Positions 7,508 through 16,367 of a stretch of DNA of 29,385 bases are shown here, in pieces. The DNA comes from Burkholderiales bacterium (GTDB lineage: Bacteria; Pseudomonadota; Gammaproteobacteria; Burkholderiales; Chitinimonadaceae): assembly GCA_019234745.1 (NCBI GenBank), contig JAFAKZ010000553.1, positions 1 through 29,385 on the forward strand. Reading direction: 5' to 3'. Made by a program: the position numbers and the translations under genes. Under the pieces are notes generated by a model. The model worked only from the letters and a program-made list of their open reading frames with translations, did no database searches and had not been told where the DNA came from. The number at the start of each line of letters is the position of its first letter. The first letter of the stretch is position 1.

Positions 7508-8623
7508 TCAGGGATTCAGGACGCGGCGTACCGTGGCAGCGACTGTGCGGATCTGGTCTTCGGTCAAAGCCATGCCGCTCGGGATGTAGAAGCCGCGCTC
7601 GTACAGCCTTTCGGAAACCGGGCAGTGGTCCGAATCGGCGATGGCGCCCATCTTGTGCAGCACGGGTTGCTGATGCATCGGATAGAAGAACGGGCGGCTG
7701 CCAATGCCTTCGGCGGCCAAGCGTTTCATCGCCTCCGCGCCGGTCAGGCCCAGGCGCTCGTCCAGCACCAAGCCGAATACCCAATAAATGCTGATGGCGT
7801 AGTCTGTCGAAGCCAACGGCAGTTGCACGCCTTCCAGATCACCCAGCAATTCCTGGTACAACGTCCCCATGCGGCGCTTGCGTGCGACGAATTCGTCGAG
7901 CCGCTCGAGTTGCGCGAGCCCCAGCGCGGCCTGCATGCTGGTCATGCGCAGATTCCAGCCGAGACGATCGTGAACGAAGCGGCTCTCCGGTTTGAAGCAC
8001 AGATTGCGCAGGCTGCGGCATTGCTCGGCCAGTTCGTCGCTGTCCGTGACGATCATGCCGCCTTCACCGGTCGTGATGTGCTTGTTCGGATAGAAGCTGA
8101 AGGTGCTGATGTCGCCCAAGCTACCGCAGGCACGGCCCTTGTAGGTCTGGCCATGCATCTGGGCCGAGTCCTCCAGGACCTTCAGCCCGTGATTGCGGGC
8201 GAGTTCCAGCAGCGGGTCCATGTCGACCGGCAGGCCGTAGATGTGAACCGCCATGATGGCCTTCGTGCGCGGCGTGATGCGGGCTTCGATGGCACTCACG
8301 TCCATGTTCCAGGTGCGCGGATCGGCATCGATCAGCACCGGCTTGGCACCATTTCGAACGATCTGCATCACGCAGGAAATGATGGTGAACGAGGGCATGA
8401 TGACCTCGTCGCCAGGGCCAATGCCCAGCGCCTCAATCGCAGCGTCCAGTGCCGCCGTGCCATTGGAAACGGCGATCGCGTGCTTGCGGTTGAAGCGGGC
8501 TGCGAACTTCTCCTCGAAGGCCTTGATGAACGGCCCTTCGGATGAAATCCAGCCGGACTCGATGCACTCCAGCAAGTAGCGCTTCTCGTTGCCGTCCAGC
8601 AGCGGTTGGTTCACGGGGATCAT
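7508..8623 (-). CDS. DegT/DnrJ/EryC1 aminotransferase, perosamine-synthase-like
   Basis: 371 aa PLP-dependent sugar aminotransferase. The N-terminus MIPVNQPLLDGNEKRYL, the SNGTAALD loop (53-60), EDSAQMHG (151-158) and the PLP lysine K181 in FYPNKHITTGEGGM closely follow RfbE/Per-type GDP-perosamine synthases, which aminate GDP-4-keto-6-deoxymannose at C4. The Gmd fragment at the far end of the operon would make that substrate. The alternative is amination of the UDP-4-keto sugar made by the WbpM-like enzyme. The start at 8623 matches the family N-terminus; the longer open frame to 8827 overlaps the cupin gene and is not protein-like. Forty-four bp separate it from the cupin gene upstream. Confidence 0.85.
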   Translation of the reverse strand: MIPVNQPLLDGNEKRYLLECIESGWISSEGPFIKAFEEKFAARFNRKHAIAVSNGTAALDAAIEALGIGPGDEVIMPSFTIISCVMQIVRNGAKPVLIDADPRTWNMDVSAIEARITPRTKAIMAVHIYGLPVDMDPLLELARNHGLKVLEDSAQMHGQTYKGRACGSLGDISTFSFYPNKHITTGEGGMIVTDSDELAEQCRSLRNLCFKPESRFVHDRLGWNLRMTSMQAALGLAQLERLDEFVARKRRMGTLYQELLGDLEGVQLPLASTDYAISIYWVFGLVLDERLGLTGAEAMKRLAAEGIGSRPFFYPMHQQPVLHKMGAIADSDHCPVSERLYERGFYIPSGMALTEDQIRTVAATVRRVLNP

Positions 8624-8667
8624 GTCGCTGTCTTTCTGCGAGTCTTGTCGATGGGGAAGCTGGTCGC

Positions 8668-9108
8668 TCAGTGGCCCGGCAACTTGACCTGGCCGGCCGG
8701 CACGGGCTCGAAGCGGATCTTGTCGTGTTCGCCGACGTAGGGGCCTTGCTTGACCTCCACGATCTCGCTGGCCTCGAGCATCTCGAAGCCATGGCCGCCG
8801 ACGATCAGCAGGATGATGTCTCCGCATTCCAGAACGCGGCTCTCGCGATACTGCTGCTCGGTGTCGTAGAAGTCGACGCGCACGCGGCCACTCTTGATGA
8901 AGAGCACCTCGTTCGTGTAGTGAACCTCGCGGCTGACGAGATTGTGCACGTGCGGCTTGATCACATAGCCCTGCGGCCGGTTCATGTAGCCGAGCTGCTG
9001 CGAATAGGAATCGGGTGTGAGGAACTTGATCCCCGCCGCCTTGAAGTCGCGCCGCAGGATTAACGCCATGACGGTATCGTCGTAGCGAATTTCTTCAATC
9101 ATGGTCAT
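8668..9108 (-). CDS. Cupin-domain protein of unknown role
   Basis: 146 aa single-domain cupin. Cupin motif 1 is visible as KPHVHN (H53, H55), then E67 in TNEVLFIKSG, and motif 2 around ECGDIILLIVGGHGF with H106. Metal binding is plausible. It lacks the DxRG start and HAHK-type site I expect of the 3,4-ketoisomerases FdtA/QdtA, so I do not assign that activity. Set between an acyltransferase and an aminotransferase, it may act on the same amino-sugar intermediate. GGAG precedes the start region; ATG 9108 (4-nt spacing) and ATG 9102 (10-nt spacing) are both possible. Confidence 0.75.
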   Translation of the reverse strand: MTMIEEIRYDDTVMALILRRDFKAAGIKFLTPDSYSQQLGYMNRPQGYVIKPHVHNLVSREVHYTNEVLFIKSGRVRVDFYDTEQQYRESRVLECGDIILLIVGGHGFEMLEASEIVEVKQGPYVGEHDKIRFEPVPAGQVKLPGH

Positions 9109-9121
9109 AGGACTCCAATTT

Positions 9122-9679
9122 TCAGCCGAACTGGCCCTGGGCTTTGAGCTGTTGATAGACGGCCATGTCACGCTGGCCCACGACGCGTGCCGGATTGCCG
9201 GCAATCACCGCGCCGGCCGGCACGTCACGCGTAACGACCGCGCCCATGGCGACCACGGCGCCTTCGCCGATGGTCACGCCGGGAACAATCGACACGTTGG
9301 CACCGACCCAGACGCAATCGCCGATTACCACCGGGCCCGGAATTTCGATGTCGTCGTAAGGGATCTTGCGATCGCTCCGGTAGTTGTGGTTGGTGGAGAA
9401 AATCGTCAGACCGCGGCCCGCGTGGAAATACTTGCCGATGCGAACACCGCCGCTGCATTCGATGAAGGTGTCGGACTTGATGTGGCTGGTCGGATCAATT
9501 TCGAACTTCGCTAGATCACCGACGATGTCGAACTTGTAGCCGCCTTGCGGAACAAAGGTCAGTTCAATGCCGCGCGAGCGAAAGCGCTGGACGCGCAGTT
9601 GCGCGAGCAGCGAAGCCCACGCGACAACCCAGTTGTCGGCTCGCAGCGCAGCAAGAAGCGGGAGCAGTATCTTGGCCAT
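9122..9679 (-). CDS. Hexapeptide-repeat acyltransferase (LbH family)
   Basis: 185 aa with left-handed beta-helix repeats, such as IGDCVWVGANVSIVPG and IGEGAVVAMGAVVTRD, and the terminal AGNPARVVG seen in the WbbJ/WcaF/maltose-acetyltransferase group. H98 in STNHNY is the likely catalytic His. It should transfer acetyl or another acyl group from acyl-CoA to a hydroxyl or amino group of a sugar. Its neighbours, a cupin and a perosamine-synthase-like aminotransferase, make N-acylation of a 4-amino-4,6-dideoxyhexose a good hypothesis; O-acetylation of the glycan is the alternative. It lies 7 bp after wzx. Confidence 0.85.
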   Translation of the reverse strand: MAKILLPLLAALRADNWVVAWASLLAQLRVQRFRSRGIELTFVPQGGYKFDIVGDLAKFEIDPTSHIKSDTFIECSGGVRIGKYFHAGRGLTIFSTNHNYRSDRKIPYDDIEIPGPVVIGDCVWVGANVSIVPGVTIGEGAVVAMGAVVTRDVPAGAVIAGNPARVVGQRDMAVYQQLKAQGQFG

Positions 9680-9686
9680 CGGTTTC

Positions 9687-10964
9687 TTATGGGTGCAGAG
9701 ATTTTTGTCGACGAAGCAGGCACAGCATCAGCCATCCGCCCAGCGCCGCGTATCCCATTCCGATGCCGAATGCCGCACCGAACAGGCCCAGGCGAGGAAC
9801 GAGCAGGAGCATGCTGCCCAGGCTGAATGCCGCACCGAGAACAAAGCCGACGAGTTTTTCCGTCGTCATGCCGAAATAGTCGGTAATCGTGCCAACAACG
9901 GCGTAGAAGCTCCGCATTTGCATCATTCCGACAAGTACGTACACCACAGGGATCGCGGCGGCATAGCGGGCCGGCATGAGGTACTTGGCCGCAAGCGTGT
10001 AGGCGAGCAGGAAGACGATAGCGAAGGCAAAAGTCAGGCCGGTGAACTTCATGGCATAGCGCATCGCCGTACGGGGCGGCGTTTCACGGCCTTCCTTGAG
10101 CGCGGCCATGATGTTGGGCACGGTCGCGTTCAGCAGGGCCATGATGAAGGTCAACATGAAACCTGCAATAGTACACGCCGCACCATAAATGCCGGCAGCC
10201 CCGAGGTCCAAGGTCCGCGCGACGACGACCTTGTCTGCCTCGTTGATCAAATAGGCGGGTGCAATGGAAAACATCAGCGGGGCACCGAACTTCATGATGC
10301 GGACAAACGTCGTACTTTCGAAGCGCCAGGACAGCAAGAAGGCAGGCTTTGCGCCATATCGAACGACCAGCAAGGCAATGTCCGCCAGCATCAGCGCCGC
10401 CACTCTCGATTCAGCACGTGGTGACACCCATAGCACCAGAACGATCGTTACTATGGCTGCGACCAGGGTGGTAAGGAACTGAACCAGCCCGTAGGCGACG
10501 GCGCGTTGTTCCATCACGTACTCGATGCTGGCCATGTTGACGAAGAATTTCGTTATTGCCATGAGCGGCACGAGCAGCACGAGCACGTCACCCCACCCCG
10601 TCGTTAACCAGACGGCCAGTGTCAACGCCTGCGCGACGACGTAGATCAGCAGCGCGAAGTTGCTGTAGGCGCGCCGGAATGACTCGTAGTCTTCCGGCGG
10701 CATCTTCGTCTTGTTGATGGCAATGAGGTTGTCCGCTCCGAACGAGATGACCGGGTTGACGACCACTAGCGCCCCCAGTGTGATGGCGAGTCGCCCGAAC
10801 TCCTGGGGCATCACGTGGCGAATCATGAACAGCGTCGTCAGCAGGCCGACCGCATTGGACGCAGAGGAGAACGACAGATAGACGAGCAGCGAGCGGGCTC
10901 TCGCTGCCAGATTGCGCAGGCGAGGCCAGAGGCCGAAGCGCGCGGATCTAGTGAGAGCGCTCAC
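9687..10964 (-). CDS. wzx: Wzx-type lipid-linked oligosaccharide flippase
   Basis: 425 aa, membrane protein throughout, with the length and hydrophobic pattern (about 12 helices) of the MATE/MOP-superfamily polysaccharide flippases. The first helix region reads LLVYLSFSSASNAVGLL, then LFMIRHVMPQEFGRLAI, the loop typical of this family. It should move the undecaprenyl-linked repeat across the inner membrane. I place the start at GTG 10964, which overlaps the upstream TGA as GTGA and has GGAG 8 nt upstream; ATG 10988 is possible but lies inside the preceding gene. Confidence 0.87.
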   Translation of the reverse strand: MSALTRSARFGLWPRLRNLAARARSLLVYLSFSSASNAVGLLTTLFMIRHVMPQEFGRLAITLGALVVVNPVISFGADNLIAINKTKMPPEDYESFRRAYSNFALLIYVVAQALTLAVWLTTGWGDVLVLLVPLMAITKFFVNMASIEYVMEQRAVAYGLVQFLTTLVAAIVTIVLVLWVSPRAESRVAALMLADIALLVVRYGAKPAFLLSWRFESTTFVRIMKFGAPLMFSIAPAYLINEADKVVVARTLDLGAAGIYGAACTIAGFMLTFIMALLNATVPNIMAALKEGRETPPRTAMRYAMKFTGLTFAFAIVFLLAYTLAAKYLMPARYAAAIPVVYVLVGMMQMRSFYAVVGTITDYFGMTTEKLVGFVLGAAFSLGSMLLLVPRLGLFGAAFGIGMGYAALGGWLMLCLLRRQKSLHP

Positions 10965-12160
10965 GTGGCAAGCTCCGCCGGCACGCATTCTGCCAATCGA
11001 CGATACAGATCGAGGAAGCGCTGCGTGGCCAGTTCGGCCGTGAATTCCGTTTCGAAGCGCTGGCGCGCACGATGCCCCATCTGTAGGCGCTGATCCGGGT
11101 CTGCAAGCAGTTGTGTCAGCGCCGATGCCAATGCCGATGCATCTCCGACCGGAACATTCAGGCCCGTCTCGAGATGCCGGTTGACCCAGGGAACGCCCGA
11201 TCCTGCGATGTCGGATGCCACGATGGGGAGTCCATGCGCCATTGCCTCCAGCAACACGACGCCAAAGGCCTCCGCGCGGGACACCGACGGCAGGCAGAAC
11301 ACGGCGGCGCGCTGAAACAGCGAGCGCAGGCTTTCGTCGTCGAGACGGCCCGCGAGGATCACGCGGCCGGACAGCCCTTGCGCACGGACCTGCGAGCCCA
11401 ACTCCTGCAGGCGCTCGCCACCGCCGACGATGATCACCCGGCAGTCGGAGTGCAACTGGCGAGCCGCCTGCACCAGGACGTCAAAGCCCTTGTAGGCGAC
11501 GAGCCGTCCGACCGCCAGGATGATTTGGGTGTTGTCAGGCAGATCGGCGGACAAGGCGCGCGCCGCCTCTTCCACACCCGATGAAGTGTCGTCGTCGACA
11601 TCCTGGAAGACCGCTGCGTCGGCGATGCCGATCGGGATGACATGGAGCTTTGCGCCGAAGCCGCTCAGGGTCGGCGACGCCTTGGCATAGTGGCACGAGG
11701 TGGTCACGATCGCGTCGGCACGGCGCAGCATGAGCCACTCCAACGGCCGCATGAGCTTGCCGAGCAATCCCTTGCCAACCACATCGCTATGCCAATGGAC
11801 GACGACTCGCCCCGGAATGCGCGTCACGGTCACCGCCAGGGCCGCCAGCATGTTGGGCACATGGACGTGCACGATGTCGAAAGCGCCCACCTTGCGCCGG
11901 AATTCGCGCAAGTACTGCCAGCCGATGGGTTGCGATGCCGTTAGCTTCCAGATGGGGACCCTCAAAACGTGCACGTCGCAGCACCGTTCCTCGAGCGGGC
12001 GGTCGACATGCCCGAAGCAGAGCACGGTCACGTCGTTGCCGGCGCGGGCGGCGCCCTGGGCAATGTCCTTGGTCACGGTCTCGATGCCGCCTGAATCCGG
12101 ATAGAAGTACTTCCCCAGATGCAGGATTCGCAGCGGCCGGCTAGATTCGTTGCCAGTCAT
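10961..12160 (-). CDS. Glycosyltransferase family 4 (GT-B)
   Basis: 399 aa. N-terminal GT-B domain with HLGKYFYPDSGGIETVTKDI (14-33) and HWHSDVVGKG (122-131). The C-terminal domain has ILAVGRLVAYKGFDVLV, IVGGGER and the classic E-x7-E pair E297/E305 in RAEAFGVVLLEAMAHG. A retaining transferase of the broad PimB/WbpY-like group; the donor is unknown. ATG 12160 is 28 bp after the TviB-like gene and gives the expected N-terminus. The open frame continues upstream to 12298 but would run into the dehydrogenase gene. Its TGA overlaps the wzx GTG. Confidence 0.9.
   Translation of the reverse strand: MTGNESSRPLRILHLGKYFYPDSGGIETVTKDIAQGAARAGNDVTVLCFGHVDRPLEERCCDVHVLRVPIWKLTASQPIGWQYLREFRRKVGAFDIVHVHVPNMLAALAVTVTRIPGRVVVHWHSDVVGKGLLGKLMRPLEWLMLRRADAIVTTSCHYAKASPTLSGFGAKLHVIPIGIADAAVFQDVDDDTSSGVEEAARALSADLPDNTQIILAVGRLVAYKGFDVLVQAARQLHSDCRVIIVGGGERLQELGSQVRAQGLSGRVILAGRLDDESLRSLFQRAAVFCLPSVSRAEAFGVVLLEAMAHGLPIVASDIAGSGVPWVNRHLETGLNVPVGDASALASALTQLLADPDQRLQMGHRARQRFETEFTAELATQRFLDLYRRLAECVPAELAT
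10973..10976 (-). promoter_or_regulatory. Ribosome binding site deciding the wzx GTG start
   Basis: GGAG on the minus strand, 8 nt before GTG 10964 and inside the end of the upstream GT4 gene. Together with the GTGA stop/start overlap it favours GTG 10964 over ATG 10988. Confidence 0.55.
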
Positions 12161-12188
12161 TCTTGATATTTCACTTGGATGGCCCGCA

Positions 12189-13475
<1,287 letters not shown>

Positions 13476-13482
13476 GATCGAT

Positions 13483-14637
13483 TCAATATGAGGAAGAGTG
13501 CGACGCCGCCAAGGTCGCAGGTTCTGACGACTGGAGGAACTGGCGAAGTGGGGTGCAGGTGCCCGGGTGGTCGGAGGTGATGCCGCTGCGATAGCCGGTC
13601 TTGATCTCGTCGCCCGATCGAACGAAGCGATAGCCCCAGGACCCAAGAATGCGAGTCGCGATCATGAAAACGGGCTGGTCCTTCAGGTCGTCGAGCAGAT
13701 GGTAGAGATAGAGCGGCTCGATGCCCTGGTATTCAATGCTCAGGAGCCCGGCCGAGAAGTACGAGGCGAGTACTTCGGGGCGGTAATCGAGAATCATGTT
13801 TTCAACGGTCCCTGCGCGATCGATCAGCTCGATCGATGGGAATTCACCCGCCAGCAGCGTCCCGATGCGGTGCTTCCACTCGTCGGGCTCGCGCGGGTGA
13901 TACTTGAAATACACCTTCTCGAAGCCCTGGACCAGCGGGGCCATGAGCCGACGCAGGCCGGCAAGGTAATGCTCCGCGTCCTGGTAGTGGTCGTACATCC
14001 GTTCGTTCAGGAAGATCACGGAGCCCTGGCGAAGCTCGCAGATCTTGCGGGACGGCTTCAGCACACGACAGACATCGACCTGGCGTTGCAAGCCGACGTC
14101 CTGGTACAGACCGATCGCGTCAATCGAATCGTCGGGAAGGCGCGGGAACGCCTGACCGTTGACCTTGAAAAGGCGGCTGCGTCGCAATGCAGGCAGCAGG
14201 CGATAGGCTGCCTGGACGCAGCGTTCACGCAGGCTCAGCGGCTCGCTCTCCCGCACGGCCATCGGGATGTAGGTGGCGAACCCGCCATCCTCCAGCATCA
14301 CCACGCGAGCGCCACCGCGATGGAAATGCTGGACAACAATCTGATTGAGCCATTCCGTTTCGGTGAAGAACAGCAGCGTGTCGGTGGGCCGCGGCGCCAG
14401 GCTGCGCGCGACATCGCGCGCCAGACCGCCATAGCGCCACAAGGTGAATGGCATTCGACTGCGGCCTAGCGGCGTGTCGAAGCGATGGACCGAGTGAAAG
14501 TCGCGCGCGTCTAGCGGCAGCGAGAGTGCGTGCGGCACGAGGATTAACGCAACGCCATCCGGCCCGCCGAGCGCCTCGATGCCGTGACGGCGAAGGGCGT
14601 GCAGCTGGTAGTCGTTGTTGACGAGCGCGTAGAGCAT
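13483..14637 (-). CDS. Sialyltransferase-like (polysialyltransferase-type) glycosyltransferase
   Basis: 384 aa with no similarity to the GT2/GT4 neighbours. It shows the small motif set shared by bacterial GT-B sialyltransferases: an acidic-acidic-Gly motif (E116 D117 G118 in VMLEDGGFATY), a His-Pro motif (H247 P248 in YFKYHPREP), and a Ser-rich site (ASYFSAG, 291-297) after the nucleotide-binding region. The HP pair contacts CMP in known enzymes. In this locus the natural donor would be the CMP-legionaminate-type sugar from LegF, making this the likely nonulosonate transferase. The assignment rests on motifs and context, not on overall similarity that I can compute. It lies 14 bp after the SGNH hydrolase gene. 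Confidence 0.65.
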   Translation of the reverse strand: MLYALVNNDYQLHALRRHGIEALGGPDGVALILVPHALSLPLDARDFHSVHRFDTPLGRSRMPFTLWRYGGLARDVARSLAPRPTDTLLFFTETEWLNQIVVQHFHRGGARVVMLEDGGFATYIPMAVRESEPLSLRERCVQAAYRLLPALRRSRLFKVNGQAFPRLPDDSIDAIGLYQDVGLQRQVDVCRVLKPSRKICELRQGSVIFLNERMYDHYQDAEHYLAGLRRLMAPLVQGFEKVYFKYHPREPDEWKHRIGTLLAGEFPSIELIDRAGTVENMILDYRPEVLASYFSAGLLSIEYQGIEPLYLYHLLDDLKDQPVFMIATRILGSWGYRFVRSGDEIKTGYRSGITSDHPGTCTPLRQFLQSSEPATLAASHSSSY

Positions 14638-14651
14638 GGTGGCGCCGTCAG

Positions 14652-15380
14652 TCAGGCATTCCTCGCGTGCGAGGCAGCGGTGCCGACGGCCAAAGGCTCA
14701 AGGCGATCCGCCACCAGCCTTGCGCCGCGCTCGTTGAGGTGATAGCCGTCGACGAAGAAGTCGTCGACCGATGCGCCGGCTTGCAGCGGATGGACAACCT
14801 CGAAGTTGGCGAATTCGGACGCGAGGCTGTCGAGCACGGCGTTGTACGAGGCGATCTGTGGAACGACGCCGGGATTCTTCTGCCGGAGCAACCGAGTCGC
14901 GGGCATGATCGAGATGGCGACGACGCTCGTCCCGCTGCGCGCGGCGCGCGCGACATAGGCGCGCAGGTTCGCCTCGTAAGCCGCAAGGGAAACAAAGCAG
15001 TTGCCAGCCTTTCGGCCGCGCAGACGCTCCAGCTGGATCGGGATGCGGCGACCTAGGCCGAGCGGTAGGCGATGAATGAAGGCGGCGGTCCGCCTGCTCA
15101 ACACGCGGGGTGCGCAGTCGCAGATGCCGAGCTGGAGGATGACCAGCTGGGGCTGATAGAAATCGAGGCAGTCGGCGCCGCTGTTGCCCTCGTCGTTGAG
15201 CCGCTCCGTGGTGGAGAGGCGCTGGGCGCGATTGATCCACGCGATCTGCGGCACACGAGCTGCCAACATGGCCGGCCAGGTTTGCGAATAGTCGATGTCG
15301 CCGCGAGGAAGCGCCAGCGAATCCGCAATGACCAGCACCCGAGCACCGCCAGGTGCGTGCGGCGAAGCAATCGGTTCCAT
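14652..15380 (-). CDS. SGNH/GDSL-family hydrolase or O-acyltransferase-like protein
   Basis: 242 aa. Block I is altered from GDS to ADS (D20, S21 in VIADSLALP). QLGICD (83-88) sits where the Gly/Asn block is expected, and block V is intact as D211-x-x-H214 in DGYHLNERG. Such proteins act as carbohydrate esterases or O-acyltransferase domains. No signal peptide or membrane segment is evident, so it probably works in the cytoplasm on a nucleotide sugar or lipid-linked intermediate. ATG 15380 shares its A with the upstream stop (TGATG), supporting coupled translation; the longer open frame upstream overlaps the oxidoreductase gene. Substrate unknown. Confidence 0.72.
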   Translation of the reverse strand: MEPIASPHAPGGARVLVIADSLALPRGDIDYSQTWPAMLAARVPQIAWINRAQRLSTTERLNDEGNSGADCLDFYQPQLVILQLGICDCAPRVLSRRTAAFIHRLPLGLGRRIPIQLERLRGRKAGNCFVSLAAYEANLRAYVARAARSGTSVVAISIMPATRLLRQKNPGVVPQIASYNAVLDSLASEFANFEVVHPLQAGASVDDFFVDGYHLNERGARLVADRLEPLAVGTAASHARNA

Positions 15381-16351
15381 CAGGCCGGGCCCGTGCCGGC
15401 GTTGGAGTAGCCGGCGATGGTGCAGAAATGCCCCATATTGCCAACCAGCTCGTCCAGTGTGCAGAGGGCGTCCGATTCGGCCGAGAAGAACGCCTCCACC
15501 TGGCGGTAGAGGCCGGGCTTGAATTCGATGTCCAGGCGTGCGTCTTCCGGGTCTGCGGCCACCTCCTCGATTTGCACGGAGCCCTTGCGCATGACCTGGA
15601 GCTTCTCCATCGGGCGCAGGATGAGCTTGTGAAGCGCGGTGCAGAACTCCAGGCCCCAACGCCCGGGGGCGCTCCAGTCGGCGTGATAGGAGAACAGGGT
15701 GCCGGATGCGGTCTGGCCGCTGCCGACGAAGACAGCGCCGGCCGGATGCCAGTCAAGCGCGCCGGCATGGGCGGCATTGAGTTGGGCCGGAGACCCGCCG
15801 AGGAAGAATGCGAGATCCAGGACGTGGGAGGAATTGCCGAGCAGCCAGCGCTCCTTGACGCCCGGGGCCTTCGTGAGCGTGACGATCTCGTGGCCCCACT
15901 CGGTGAAGTCGAAGGTGAACGAGGTCAAGCCGCCGTCGGCCTCGATGATCTGCCGTGCGCGCCGCACCGAAGCCAGGAAGCGTCGGTTGTAGGCGATGCA
16001 GACCCGAGCACCGGCTTGTTGAGCGGCCAGCCGGAGCGGCGCGAGCTGCTCCGGATGCAGGACGCCGGGCTTTTCGATCAGCAGCTGCTTCACGCCGGCC
16101 CCGAGCAAGGCCATGCTGGTGTCGAACAACGCTTCGACGCCCACGGACACAATGGCCGATGTCGCGCCGGCCACCGCTTGCGACGCGATCGCGCGGTCGA
16201 GACCACCTGGCACCACGGCGACGCCAGTCTTCTCGGTGAATGCGGCGGCGCTGGCCGTGCCGCGGCCGACGACCAGGAACTCCCGTTGCTGGGCCTTGAG
16301 GACTTTGGCGTATTCGACCGCCATGGGTCCGCTTCCGATGAGTAGCAGCAT
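15380..16351 (-). CDS. Gfo/Idh/MocA-family oxidoreductase (first of three)
   Basis: 323 aa. N-terminal dinucleotide-binding fold LLIGSGPMAVEYAKVL with GSGPMA (6-11) in place of GxGxxG, and a regular EKP motif at 93-95 in LLIEKPGVL. The C-terminal half has the family's alpha/beta domain, including a GHEIV and SSHVLDLAFFLGG segment like the substrate-binding His region. A NAD(P)-dependent reduction or oxidation of a sugar or sugar acid is expected. Start chosen at ATG 16351; the frame extends to 16465 but that part reads as shadow of the next gene. It lies 16 bp after a related gene, and the pair may act in sequence. Confidence 0.83.
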   Translation of the reverse strand: MLLLIGSGPMAVEYAKVLKAQQREFLVVGRGTASAAAFTEKTGVAVVPGGLDRAIASQAVAGATSAIVSVGVEALFDTSMALLGAGVKQLLIEKPGVLHPEQLAPLRLAAQQAGARVCIAYNRRFLASVRRARQIIEADGGLTSFTFDFTEWGHEIVTLTKAPGVKERWLLGNSSHVLDLAFFLGGSPAQLNAAHAGALDWHPAGAVFVGSGQTASGTLFSYHADWSAPGRWGLEFCTALHKLILRPMEKLQVMRKGSVQIEEVAADPEDARLDIEFKPGLYRQVEAFFSAESDALCTLDELVGNMGHFCTIAGYSNAGTGPA

Positions 16352-16367
16352 GTTGGTAGGCTTCTGT

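Noticed and set aside
7493..8545. Long + strand open frame (350 codons) opposite the aminotransferase
   Set aside because: Antisense shadow; the minus-strand protein has the PLP lysine and family N-terminus.
8668..9108. Cupin as an FdtA/QdtA 3,4-ketoisomerase
   Set aside because: The DxRG start and HAHK-type site expected of that family are not visible.
15353..16345. Long + strand open frame (330 codons) opposite the first Gfo/Idh gene
   Set aside because: Antisense to a well-supported oxidoreductase, and it breaks the uniform minus-strand gene order.
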